Both the position numbers and the translations under genes were made by a program. This document shows positions 23,801 through 35,010 of a stretch of DNA of 64,000 nt, one piece after another. How positions within the stretch are numbered: position 1 is the first letter of the stretch; each line of letters begins with the position of its first letter. Origin of the DNA: Sisyra terminalis (Eukaryota > Arthropoda > Insecta > Neuroptera > Sisyridae); assembly GCA_958496175.1 (NCBI GenBank), contig OY292277.1, forward strand, positions 40,435,050 to 40,499,049, given 5' to 3'. A model generated the notes under the pieces. It saw only the letters and a program-made list of their open reading frames with translations. It searched no databases and had not been told where the DNA came from.

Positions 23801-24476
23801 ATATAAGGCAAGTATAAAGTTTTTTTTTTTATTTTAATTAATTTAAATATTATATATATTTTTAGAGTATGTTAGAATCAAAACGTCGAAAGGGTATTAT
23901 TAAATTGGGGACTACTAATACAGATATGATTATGTCTCATAAACAAGGTAAATATTTCAACCTTTATTTATGTATATAGTTAATTTTTTTTTTAAACTTT
24001 AACTTTTAGTCAAACAACTATTAGAGAGAAGTTCAACCAACGAATTACCAATAACTGCAGCGACAATAGCAGATTTGAAATCCTTATGTTTAGGTCTCTT
24101 AGAAACTCTGGGAGATAAAACTCTTGCATTATCACACCAGAAGAAAGCGAACAAAATTTTGGCTAGTCGTGTTTCTGAGTTGGAGACAAAACTGGAAAGT
24201 TTGATGGGTGGAAAGATGTCAGTATTTCCATCTCATATTTTACTACAAAACTATTGTAGTGCTGACGCAGACAAACAAGACATATCAAAAGAATTAGAAG
24301 CCATTAAACTAGAAAATGAGTGCTATACAACTCCTGATACCAATCACACACCAGTGAAATGCATTGAAACGGGACCGGAGTCTTCTTGTTTCATAGATGA
24401 AAAATTACCGCTCAAATTACAAATAATGGTCGATAAAGCTTTGAATGAAATTCAAAATGATGCTTCTGAACTATAA
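20811..24476 (+). CDS. CCDC149: Coiled-coil domain-containing protein 149 homologue
   Basis: Five coding exons: 20811-20843, 20901-21317, 23514-23807, 23866-23947, 24010-24476, giving 430 aa. The product is mostly coiled coil and carries the family's conserved blocks: AFPVHQREQFVEQLEK, then DADALISENRYLHDRL with VTQVLAKYK, and the block DLKSLCLGLLETLGDKTLAL followed by NKILASRVSELE. The family is conserved across animals, but its molecular function is poorly known and I assign none. Intron 3 starts with GC (AAG|GCAAGT) and ends at AG 23865. No nearby GT donor preserves the family reading VLAKYK-SMLE, so this is a GC-AG intron. Intron 2 is about 2.2 kb and holds a dispersed repeat and a local duplication. 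The gene is divergent from PNISR and convergent with SdhC. Confidence 0.9.
21478..21797 (+). repeat. Dispersed repeat, copy 2 (CCDC149 intron 2)
   Basis: Partner of 18411-18612. The 5' block (GATTCTCATCAAATTCCGAA, near 21484) and the main block (21651-21797) both match copy 1, but here they are separated by about 120 bp of extra sequence. Copy 2 therefore has an insertion, or copy 1 has a deletion. Confidence 0.7.
23118..23390. repeat. Local direct duplication in CCDC149 intron 2
   Basis: The phrase TTTGCATTG.AA.CTTCATATG with CTTTAC.CCTCTA occurs near 23124 and again near 23272. Likewise ATGCCTCTCTTAACGTATCT occurs near 23178 and 23369. The order is the same both times, which indicates a tandem duplication of about 150-190 bp that has since diverged. 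Confidence 0.6.
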
Positions 24477-25798
24477 GTGACATTTGTCAGATTAATATTT
24501 TGGGCACAAAAGAGTTATAGGGGAAAGTATAAAATGGTCCGCGAGATATTTTGGGAGTATATTATTAATTTTTGAATCTTCAAGTTTTGAGTTCTTACAA
24601 ACGTTTTAGGTATTATTTTTTTAACAAAGGAATAACATTTACCAGCTAAAAGCCCTTTTAGATCTTCAATTTTCAAACTGATCAAACATTCTGAAACTTC
24701 AAAGATTTCACCTCCTTGAAAAAATCTTTTATAGGGTTGAAACTTGTAGAAGTAGAAAGTAAAAATATAAAATTATAACAATAAGACCTCAAAATATTTC
24801 TTGAGGACCATTTGGATATATTTATCCTACATAGATCTTTAAACTTATAAAAATTAATAAATATTTTTCTCATGGCTTTACTAGTCCGCATCTAGTCAAC
24901 ACCTGTTTATTTTTTAATTAATACTTTAATGAGGGTCGTGTATTAAACATATAGGCAACCAAAGCAGCACTTGTGCTGAAACTAGCACTTTCTAATATTT
25001 ATTTATGAAACATATTGGCGATAATGTTTGTAGTTTCCGTTGAAATTGTATTGGACACTTTTGGAAATATTGAACTGATGTTTGAATATTCAACTTTATT
25101 AAAATTCAGAATAAAAAACCTTCAAAAAGTTCAGATTTTAGCCACTAAGTTACTACGCACGATTCTCATGGGTATATACAGGTATATAATAGTGATCAAA
25201 ATCATGTACAAACTTACTTTGATCTCGTTATCAATTTTTTTATGATACATTCCTTATTTACTGAAAACTTATCCAAAGAAACACTTAAAAGATATATTAT
25301 TATATTTAATATTTTACATAAACCTATTCTAATATTTTTATTTTGAAGAAAATTGAGTCATATATATTGTGATGAATCTACTTAATAAACAATGTTCTTC
25401 ATGTTCTATCTTTTAAATATTTAAGGACTTGTTAATACACATGTAAAGACACTAACGAAAATAAAAGACATTATAAAATAATAAATTTTATTTCATTTTA
25501 TGTGTTATTTGCGAAGTATCTACCACTAAATAACACGGTATCATCACCAAATCTCTATGATTTCCTATAATGTATTATTTTCTTCGTGAATTGGTTTTAT
25601 CTCATACTTTTCTGCAAATATTAATTTACCTATGCACACATTTACTTCTATACACTAGAACTTTTTATAACAATACACTATAACTTTAAGACATTTAAAT
25701 GTAGACAATTTGAATAAATTAAATTTTATTTAATATTCTTCCAGGGTCAATTATGCAATTTATACAAATTATTCATTTACAGGGGACAAAAAAAATAT
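24477..25798. other. Intergenic region between convergent CCDC149 and SdhC
   Basis: A+T-rich sequence without a supportable gene. It should hold both 3' UTRs. Small open frames at 24682-24891 and 25015-25245 have no recognisable domain and are not called. Confidence 0.5.
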
Positions 25799-26452
25799 TT
25801 ACATGAGGCATAAGCCTATTGCTGTTAAAAGCGATATACCTAAAACGGCATAACCTGTTGAATAAACTTGCTTCAGTTGTAAAAAGAATCCGAAATCCCA
25901 CAACAAATGGCGTATTGCATTAAACCAATGATAGCATACAGGTCCTGCTACTAGAAACTTCAGTGTGAATAGTACAGGTGCTGATATTCCAGAAGATTCA
26001 ATGACATTTATATAATGCGTAAACTCTTCTGGTAGCGATAGGGTCATAGCACTAAAAGCGCTTAAGTATCCAGCCAAAACAATTCCTGGAAAAGTATAAA
26101 TTTCTTAATTTTTTTTTGACTTATTAAGCTTTTTTCTTTACCAGATATACGATGACTAATTGACATCATAGAGGTGATTTGTGGGGCATAAATGGTTAAA
26201 TGTGGAGATTGGGGTCGACCTAATTTAATATTGCGTTCGTCAAATTGTAAGCCAAGATTTCTTCCAGGCAAACAAGAAGATACAGGCGACGTGGTTACAG
26301 CCCGAAGGGACTGAGGGCCTAACCATTTTGTGTTAGAGACTCGAAGTAATGGGAATTTGTTGCAATTTAGTAATAACCTAAAAGGCAATAGAGTAGTTTT
26401 TAGCTATAATTACAAAATCAAAATATTGACATTACCTTGTAGCCAACGCCAT
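25799..26452 (-). CDS. SdhC: Succinate dehydrogenase cytochrome b560 subunit (SdhC)
   Basis: Three coding exons: 26436-26452 (only 17 nt), 26142-26377 and 25799-26085, giving 179 aa, a normal SdhC length. The protein is a membrane anchor of respiratory complex II in the inner mitochondrial membrane, where SdhC and SdhD bind heme b and ubiquinone. The basic, hydroxylated N-terminus (MALATRLLLNCNK...) fits a mitochondrial presequence. The family signature RPQSPHLTIY, then SISHRISG, leads into three hydrophobic helices. YHWFNAIRHLLWD carries the conserved region with the heme-ligand histidine. The first intron (58 nt) splits codon 6. The gene is head-to-head with LBR, 566 bp apart. Confidence 0.95.
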
Positions 26453-27018
26453 ATTTAAGTAGTGGTTATATAAATGACAGGAGTTAATGAATAAAAAAAT
26501 TTTAAAGAAAATCTATCAAAATGAAGGTTGTAATATGTTTTTTCTTTATTTCTAAATTATTAAATAATATTGTATTTTTTTTCTAAAACCACTCGGGGCA
26601 TTAAAGCAAAGCAAATTTGGATGTTTAATTTGGTTTAATTGACCGTTATCACGTGACTTGGTGATAGGGGTAATATCCAATCAGAAGTGATGTTTATAAA
26701 TAGTAGAAATTTTTCCACTGATCTGCACTGGAATGCTACACTGAATTTGAAAAAGTGCACTTTTGTTGCACAATGCATTGAAATCGGTGTTTGGTGTAGG
26801 AATTTAATTACACTGACAACAAATTCGTTTTGTTTGGCGTCGCTTTGGAAAGCATTTGGAGGTGCGTGGCTTCAATTTTAAAGTGAAGTGAAAAAAAGAA
26901 AAAGAAAACAGTTTAATTTATGTAACAACTTATCAAGTTTTATATTCAAGTTGGAATAACTTATTAATTTGTTAAAAAGTTTTAAAAACTTTGATTAGAA
27001 ACTTGTTACTCTGTTAAA
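26453..27018. promoter_or_regulatory. Bidirectional promoter region SdhC/LBR
   Basis: 566 bp between divergent start codons. It contains the E-box TCACGTGAC (26649-26657) and a CCAAT box (CCAATCAG, about 26677-26684). These are the kind of proximal elements expected for a housekeeping mitochondrial gene. Which gene they serve is unknown. Confidence 0.5.
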
Positions 27019-29946
27019 ATGAGTTTTGCTGAAGGAGTGAGTGTTTTGGCTCGATTGCCTGGTTCGCGAACTTATTCGGCTGGGACTATTACTTCTGCTG
27101 GTCCTTCAGAGTGTTCAATCAAGTTCGAGGAAGGCGGGGAATATGTAGTACCTATTGGTAATATCAAAGTTTCGCGAACTTATCGTAAATCGCCAGCGCG
27201 TACCAAATCTCCTGCGCGTACTAAATCTCCTACGCGTACCAAATCTCCAGTGGCAGGAAAATCTCCCACCCGAAAACCTTCCCCGAAGAAAGAAAGAACA
27301 GGCGCTCGTGGTAAATCTAAAGAACGTCTTAATAAATCGCCCGAGAGAACATCGCGTACAAAGTCGCCAAGTCGTGGAAGATCTCCCGCACGACCAAAAA
27401 CAACTCCAAAAGAAACCGCCAAGCCCAAACGAGCTTCAAGTACTTCCCGTACCAAACGGAATGCAGATAGTACCACAAAATCAGAATCTGAAATAGTAAA
27501 TCGCGGCCGAAATCGTATTCGAAAAACCGATGAGGAAGTACGAACAGCTCGTGTTTCCCCTTTAAACTCAATAAATGGCTTAGCCGAGCGTGTCGGGGCA
27601 ACCATCGGAGTTATGACGAGAAGAGCTTTGCGGTCATCTCAAAGTCGCGAACCGGAACAAGTCCTGCATTACAAAGGCTACAAAGGTGAATTTTCCGACA
27701 CTGAAAACGATCCTGCTTATGATCTTCGAAGCAAATCCAAAGGACAAACTCCTTCAGACTCGAAACTATCAATCAAAATTGACAAAGAATTCGGTGGTGT
27801 AATTGGAACCATTCTTCTCATACCGTTTTCTATATTCTTCCCATTGCTTCTGGTTTCGTACTGCACAAAAGAACAGTGTTCATACACATCTCTACCGAAA
27901 ATAAACACTATTTTGCCTCACTGGAAAACTCTACTCGACTATAAAGTAATCGGGTTGTATCTGGCCTATCAACTTCTTCAAGCCGTTTTGTTCGTTCTAC
28001 CAATTGGACGTAAAATCGATGGACCTTTGACTAAAAACGGAAAGTTAACGTATAGAACTAATGGACTTCTATCGGTTTTGGCTATTTTAGCAGTCGTTAT
28101 CGGATTGGAAGCCAGAAATATAAAGATATTTTCGGTTTTACTTCAAAAATATTACATCTTTTTGGTATTTTCAATTTTGTATGGACTTGCTTTAGCCGTT
28201 TTTCTTTTCATCCGAAGTTATTTCATTCCAATAAGTCACCTCAACATACACGGATCTACATCTAGTGGTCTGTACAACTTCTTCATTGGAAAAGAAGTGA
28301 ATCCAAGGATTTTCGGTCTTTTTGATATCAAGCAAATACTTTTTAGATCTTCAATACTACTAGTGGTAAGTTTAAGATACTAAATGTCTCCCCTAAATAG
28401 GAAGAAATTTGAAAAGCCAACGTCGTTAACAAAAAAAATAAATGGGTTAAATAAAAGTACTTTTTACATAATTTACTACCAAAAATGTTTGGACTATTTC
28501 ATAATTAAGCTTAAATACCTTAGGCGCTAAAAGCCAAAAAGAGTGTCTATTTATGAAAGGAAGAACGATGGACAAAAACAGCAAGATTGAACTTTTTTTT
28601 TTATTATTTTAATCAAATTTTGCCTTATTTTTTTCGGTCCCGTTTGTTGGTTAAAAAAATGATTCTTATTGCGAACCGGCAGCGTACTTGTCTTTTGATA
28701 AAAATAGATCTTAAAAAATGTATAGTACTTGAAAACATTAACTTGGGACAAAAAAGTAAAATTCAAAAAATTGTTCAAAGTTTTGGTTAGTTGTACAGCA
28801 ATTTTCAATACCTATTTAAAATGCCTAATCGTAATATATTCAAAAAGTTTGGGAAATAGTATTACATCATAATATGTTCAATTTCCGCTATGCAAGTTGG
28901 AAATTATTTAATCGCCATGGTGTTGTTTTGAGGAAAAATTTTCGTAAAAAAAATTAGACTAAATTAAGCGTATTATAAGAAACAAATAGGCATTAAAATG
29001 CACTTAAAAAGTCAGAATTCGCGACAAAATGTTCACTATTACTATGCTCTAACGTTGTGCTATGTTCATATTTCTGTTTTCATTTTTTTTTTATTTTCCA
29101 ACGAAACAATAATTTTTCTAAAATAATTTTTCATTGCAGCTTTTGATTAATATTGCCATAGTTTTGAAAAGTCTTGGAGTTGAAAATTTAATCTCAATTC
29201 AAGAATGGAAAAATGTTTCTGTAAAACCGACTTCCTTATTGATTTTTGCAATTTCCACGATTTACATGCTTGACTTTTTCGTTTTCGAAGAATCGAATTT
29301 GGGAGCGTTTGAAACTCAACAAGAAGGAATCGGTTTTATGATGACTGTTGGGTTAGTATCTTGTCTCTTCGATATCATAAAACAATTTATTAATGCATTT
29401 TTATCATTTAAATTTCAGATATTCATTTTGGCCTTGGACTTACTGTCTGTTACCAAAATATCTCTTGGAACATAATGTAAAACATTCGCTATGGATAATC
29501 GCTGCCATTGGAATATTATTCTTAATTGGAATTATATTGTACCGAGCCAGTAATCTACAAAAAAGTGAATTCAGAAAAAACCCATACAACCCGTCTTTAA
29601 TTGGTATGTATTATATATTAAATATTATCGTATTTTCAAGGTTAAAATTGAAATTTCAATTATAGATTTGGAAACAATTCCAACGCCACAAGGAAAGAAG
29701 TTATTAGTGTCTGGTTATTGGGGAGTTGTCCGCCATCCGAATTATGCAGCCGATCTTTTGATACAATTGTCTTTATTTTTATTAGCGCCTTTGAGTCCAG
29801 CGACTATCATGACCTTCCCATTCACTCTTCCTCTTTTGTTCCACCGCTCAAAACGGGACCACTATCGGTGTAAGGCGCGCTATGGATCTGCTTGGGATAG
29901 ATATTGCGATAGGGTTAAATATGTATTGATACCAAAAATTTATTAA
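27019..29946 (+). CDS. LBR: Lamin B receptor homologue (Tudor + sterol-reductase fold)
   Basis: Four coding exons: 27019-28365, 29140-29351, 29419-29603, 29666-29946, giving 674 aa. Residues about 1-55 form the LBR-type Tudor domain. A basic Ser/Pro/Arg linker follows, with repeats of the type KSPARTKSPARTKSP (from about residue 57), the likely site of phosphorylation and of lamin/chromatin binding. From about residue 258 there are multiple hydrophobic helices of the ERG4/ERG24 (sterol C14-reductase) fold. The C-terminus carries the family signatures LLVSGYWGVVRHPNY and YGSAWDRYCDRV. LBR sits in the inner nuclear membrane and tethers lamina and heterochromatin. The motif equivalent to GD.WVPF of active reductases reads GYSFWPW here, suggesting a structural rather than enzymatic role. 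This fits insects being sterol auxotrophs, but is inference. Confidence 0.92.
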
Positions 29947-31361
29947 TCCGCATTAATAATTTCAATTCCGATCTCATCCATTGAGTTGCAAATATTTGTA
30001 CAAAAGAGGGTATCGTAATTTTCAGAAAACATACAAATGAGGAAAAAGTAGGTTAAGATATATACGTAATTTTTCTTTTAATTTTTATTATAATTTTTTT
30101 TAATTAAGATGGATTAAGATTTATTTATATGATTTGAATATATTATGAATTATTGATAAATCTTCATTTAAAATGATTTTTTTTTTTGTAATAATGATTG
30201 CAATTTTTTTAAACAATATAATTAAATGATGACAGAGGTTCTCTAGATAATTATTATAATGTAAATAAGTCGACCCATGAATTTTATAAAACTATTCATT
30301 GAGGTACCTGTAATTCGTTCAAAATAATTTCCCCAACAGTTTTAGTAAAAAAATAAATATAAATCCAAGTACAAATGTGACTGAAAAATGTGTAATTTAA
30401 TAAGTTTGATCTGCTTGCCATTGTAACCATGACAAAATTCTCATTTTTTTAATGTGTTTTTTATAACTTTATACAATCTTTTACTGCTAAATACTTTTAA
30501 TATTTTTTGGTCCATAACAAAATGATTTCACTTTACACATAAAAAAAATTATTTGCATTTTTTTTCTTTTTGATCTGAATTGTTATTTTTAAGATGCCTT
30601 ATGTCATAGCAACCAAAATTTAGAATAAGATTTTATCAGATTAAAGACTATAGTTTATATAACAATTTACTATTAATTAGATACACAAAATCAACCGAAT
30701 AATAGTCCAATTGTGAGATTTTTGTAGTCAAATTTTATTTAACTGCAACACTATCGTTAGAACAATACAATTAATTTCAATTGGTTATGTAAAAATATAG
30801 AAATGAAGCATTAAAATATATTTTATAATTTATATAATGTATATGCACATTAAGAATTTTTTTATCTACTAATGTATGGTCTTGCATATCTGTATTTTTT
30901 CAAGTTAAATATAATTTTTATTGTGTCATAAATTTAATAACTTGAGATTATTGAATAGAAATGTTATATAAGAATTAAATATATTTTTACAATAAGACAT
31001 TTTATAGAGTAAAATTTTGTATTACCATGCATTTTGCATGTTGGGTTGAATAATAAGAAATGTATTATATACATTAATAAATAAATTAGATTTAGCAAAT
31101 TCTGGTCGTTTTTTTTTTTTTTGGGTTCACTTAGGAAAAACGAAATGCTTATAATTTACCATGGCCGTATTTTACATCCATTACTTGAAAAATATGGAAT
31201 CGCTTCGCAATAGTGTAAAGAAAACTACAAAAAGAGTTAAAGATGACACAATTTATAAACCTGGAAGATCTAGAAAAAATCAGCCTTCTAAACTTATAAA
31301 GTATCCATAGCTAAGTCCTGAAAAATGATAACGAAGTTTAATAAAAAAATTACGGCTACCT

Positions 31362-31532
31362 ACTGGTAGCCGAGTGGTCTAGGTGACCGCTCTAAAACTA
31401 TTAGGTATTGGGTTCGATCCTCGTATCGTGCAAATTTTCTATATTTCTCGATAACGGATTTAATTAACCCTAGAATCGCTAAAGGACCTTAGTAGCTATA
31501 ATGTGATGGTAAATAACAATTATAAAAAAAAA
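31362..31532 (+). mobile_element. tRNA-derived SINE (intergenic copy)
   Basis: Full-length copy of the SINE at 16121. It has the same tRNA-like head with A-box (TAGCCGAGTGGTC) and B-box (GGTTCGATCC), the same body blocks CTCGATAACGGATTTA, AACCCTAGAATCGC and GGACCTTAGTAG, and the A-rich 3' tail. Differences from the 16121 copy are scattered point changes, so the two insertions are of moderate age. Confidence 0.85.
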
Positions 31533-32419
31533 TTCGTTTGAACCAATAGTTAATGAGATTGCACTCCTAAAAAGCCAAAAAATAAACACAGTTTTGTTGA
31601 TTGTTGTCATTGTAAATACTTTTTTATGAATAATAAGTACTTTAATTTTGAGAAAAAATATCGTTAAATTAAAATTAATAGCACCAAAGCAATTTAGATT
31701 GATTACATTTTAATGGCAATCATTGTTTCACCTTACGGTACCATTCTTTGGGCGTGATATTTTAGTATTGATTTATGAATAAAACTTTTGAAATACGTCC
31801 TCAACTTTACTTTAAATTTCTTATCATTAAGAATAATTTTAGATCTATCGCCTCTATTGTAGTTTTATGCAAAAATGTTTGTAATCTTCAACCGCATAGT
31901 TCCGGTTATTTGAAACAGAAGCCATAAAATGCCACTTAAAAAAAAGCAACCTACTTATAATTCCGACTTGGCCTCAACCGCGATTTCGATAAAATCATTA
32001 GGTCATAAATGATCACCATAAGCACATAAATGATGATTAGTCACAATGATCACCTATCAATAAAAAAAATGTACAAAGTATTTTTTTCAAATATTATAAT
32101 ATTTAAATGATTTGTGAATTATTTATAAACTTTTAAGGCATGTAAGATTTGGGTTCCTAAACTACTGCAAATAGAACATTTAAGAAAACAAAATAATAGT
32201 TGAGGAATTTTACCAAATCATATCGTTTGCATATCTAAAAACATGATTAAATGTAACGAAATTAAGAAATGAAATATAAAACAAAATCTACTACTTCATT
32301 TTTAATAATACTGTTTAGCAATTTTTGTTCATTGGGTTGATTTATTTAAAAATTTTAAAAAATAAGTTTGATTGTTAAAGTTCAACCAGTACAACATAAA
32401 GGTATTCGATACCCACATT

Positions 32420-33256
32420 GTTAAATGTTAAAAAAACAGAAGAAGTCGTTTAAAATGATTTAAAATTGCCTCTAAATGCCTTTTTGATAATTTTGTCATA
32501 TGAGGGCTTCTCTCAAAAAAAGATTTATATAGTATAAAATAGTATAAAAAATAGTATAAAATTGATTTTAAAACGTTCAGAACACTTAAAAATGCAATAT
32601 TCCGGCGACGAAAATCGAATTTTCTTCATAATTGTTACAAAAAAGCGAAAAAAGAATACCATTCAAATGGACTTTAAATAAAGATTTTAATTTTGAGGAA
32701 ATTTGGAGCATTATTACAACCTTCTTAATTCCTCGTTAAGATTTCCCAAGGATCTAGCGAATATTTGCAAATTGTTTATATGCAATACCATTAATCCCTT
32801 TTATGCACTTGAAAATTGTCCTTTTTGAAACTATGAAACGATATTGTGGGTGACCTTTTGCACGCAGGACAACATTTTTTTCACATTACTACTCACGTAA
32901 GGACATTGCTTTATAATCAATTTATAAAATATGTCCTAATAAGGAAAAGTTATCCTTCGAAAACGACCAATTTTAAGGCGTATTTTAGTGCATGAATTTT
33001 CACCTCCTTATAATCCCGTTTTGATTTCCCATGGATCTAGTCAATAAATTGAAAATGTTTCAAATCAATATTGTTAAGGAATATTTAGTCTAAAATATTC
33101 TACAAAAAACCGTCCCTTATATCCTTTTTATGGACTAGAAATTGTCCTTTTTAAAACTTTCAAACGATATTGCGGGTGTCCTTTTGCACATTTTATATAG
33201 TTTAGTTTTTTTTGAGAGAAGCCCTCATATGACGAAATTTCGGCTTTTTTAACAGG
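32420..33256. mobile_element. Second copy of 118-bp MITE, split by insertion
   Basis: The left part (about 32420-32503) resembles 9498-9590: AGAAGTCGTTTAAA, then a TTTAAAATTG-type stretch and AAATGCC. The right part (33233-33256) ends with CTTTTTTAACAGG, as at 9602-9614. The two halves are separated by the inverted-repeat element at 32504-33224. Joining them across that element restores a contiguous copy. The left terminus is degraded. Confidence 0.5.
32496..33232. mobile_element. Non-autonomous TIR element, ~721 bp, with 8-bp TSD
   Basis: The perfect inverted repeat GGGCTTCTCTCAAAAAAA starts at 32504 and, on the opposite strand, at 33224. Each end is flanked by TCATATGA (32496-32503 and 33225-33232), an 8-bp direct repeat that is also palindromic, so the exact boundary could shift outward. 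Counted that way the identical inverted match is 27 bp (32495-32521 versus 33207-33233). An 8-bp duplication suggests the hAT superfamily. The interior is non-coding and contains a direct duplication (about 32718-32863 versus 33000-33189) sharing ATTTCCCA.GGATCTAG and AAACGATATTG.GGGTG.CC. Confidence 0.8.
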
Positions 33257-33373
33257 ATTTACTTTACATTATTGAATTATTGATTTATAATAAAACATAC
33301 ATTGTAATTCATCGTAGTTTACAAATTTACAAAAAAAAAAAAATAGATTTAATTTTAATATTATTAAACTTTG

Positions 33374-34570
33374 TTATCTAAAACTTCTAAAATAGAGTAA
33401 TGCTTGGTATGAGTCATAAGCGTGAAGACACCCTAGAATCGTTCCCATTCCCTGAAACATTTTAAATAATTTATTAACTTTTATAATTACACTTTACAAT
33501 ACTCACATAAGTTAAACTCATTGCTGGATAAACTTGATGTTTTACTAACGCCATTGGAAATAACATAGTTTTAACAGTAACTGCTAAATAAAACGAAGTG
33601 CTCCAATACAAAAAAGCCGCTATAGCATTAAACACAATTTCCTAAAAATTCGATTATAATATAAATTAAACTCTAATAATAATTATGTTCTTAGGAAACA
33701 TACAAAATTTGATTGACGAATTAAATTGTAAGACTTTGCGGAAAATATGTAGCACCCTAACAATATCGCAACCACCATCATACAGCTTGAAGCACTCGTT
33801 AAAAAGCTGTAGAAAGAATGCCCCATCGTACTCGCATGATCAATTCCATACTCCACAAGGACACTTTGGCAAAAACTAGACATTAGCTGAAAATATTATT
33901 AATTATAAGTAATTAACTAAATTAATAATAACCGGATGATGTTTGTTAAAACTACTACTATATACATAATTGATATAAGCTATAAACATATATAATACAA
34001 AAATAATTCAAATACAGTAAAACTATCATAAGATGAAATTGAAATTTGAACCAAACGCGAGATTTCAACTCAAAGAAATTTTTGGGAAATTTCAATTACA
34101 TAGTATTATCGTAAGTAGTATGGTTTTTAGTTCAATTTATATGGGGGCTTCACATGATGAATTGTAGACTTTTCAACAGAATACAAGTATTATTATAAAT
34201 TTCAATTCATCGTTTAGGAATTTTCCAAAAAATTTTTAATTTATAGATTCCTTACCAAAAATTCATCTCATAGTTTTCTTTTTAAATTTAGACCTTCTAC
34301 GAAAAGAGTTTGGCAAAAAACACCAAACTTATATGGGGTTTCATCTTAACAAAGTTCTATGTTATAATAAATTAGTAACAATTAATATATCCACTCGAAA
34401 CTTACCAATTCCAAAATTTTTAAAGCTCCAGGTAATGTTTTTAAAAATTGCAAATGTATACACGTGCAACAACGGCAACACCCACAGTTAATACCCGATT
34501 GAGAATTAACTACCCCTTGATTTCGGGTAGATCGTGGCATTTGAATTATGGTCGGAGCTCGAAAAGCCAT
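33374..34570 (-). CDS. sing: MARVEL-domain membrane protein, singles bar-like
   Basis: Four coding exons: 34406-34570, 33704-33886, 33507-33641, 33374-33451, all phase 0, giving 186 aa. After a short basic N-terminus comes a cysteine cluster CGCCRCCTC (residues 29-37), a likely palmitoylation site. Four hydrophobic stretches follow, in the MARVEL arrangement, with SFCQSVLVEYG, then MMVVAILLGCYIFS, then FNAIAAFLYWSTSFYLA and a C-terminal GTILGCLHAYDSY ending in FRSFR. The N-terminal Cys cluster and the C-terminal LHA-D motif fit the insect singles bar family, needed for myoblast fusion in Drosophila. I recalled that family from memory, so the sub-family call is less sure than MARVEL. Confidence 0.72.
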
Positions 34571-35010
34571 TGTTTTTAGTTTAAACTATTTTCACACTAA
34601 ACAAATTTTTGCAAAAAAAATAATTTAAGAGATAAAACCGGAAAACTGATTCAGTTAGTTCAATCACACTTGGGTTCAACATTAATGAAACAGCCGCACA
34701 TATGTTTTGTGTTCATCTCCCCCATTGACTACCACGTTCTATTTTTGTATTTAAAATAATCTATTTTTAAGTTATTGTGTCTTCCCCAAAAATTTTAATT
34801 AGAATCCAGAAAAAAATATTTCTTTATACATTTTGATTTCATTTAGAAAAAGATAAAGTAAGTTATTTATAAATAATAAGGTAAATGATTGAAAACAATG
34901 TGGAAGGTAGTAATTTATATTTAATGGATCAATTATATGTAGTTTTTACATAATTTGTATAAGAAATCAAACATAATATGTTAAATTTAAAGAAAAATGG
35001 TTTTTTTGTT
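34571..35010. other. Short intergenic region, sing-like promoter and CTR9 3' end
   Basis: 440 bp between two genes transcribed in the same (minus) direction. It must contain the CTR9 3' UTR and the sing-like promoter. No distinctive element seen. Confidence 0.4.

Larger units (their letters stand above)
29947..33373. other. Repeat-rich gap between convergent LBR and sing-like genes
   Basis: No gene found. It contains the 3' ends of both flanking genes, a SINE (31362-31532) and a nested transposon pair (32420-33256). The remainder is A+T-rich unique sequence in which I recognise nothing. Confidence 0.55.

Noticed and set aside
27180..27605. Minus-strand frames of 90-141 codons
   Set aside because: Antisense shadows of the repetitive LBR linker.
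28587..28808. Overlapping short frames on both strands in LBR intron 1
   Set aside because: Low-complexity A/T sequence within an intron; no domain.
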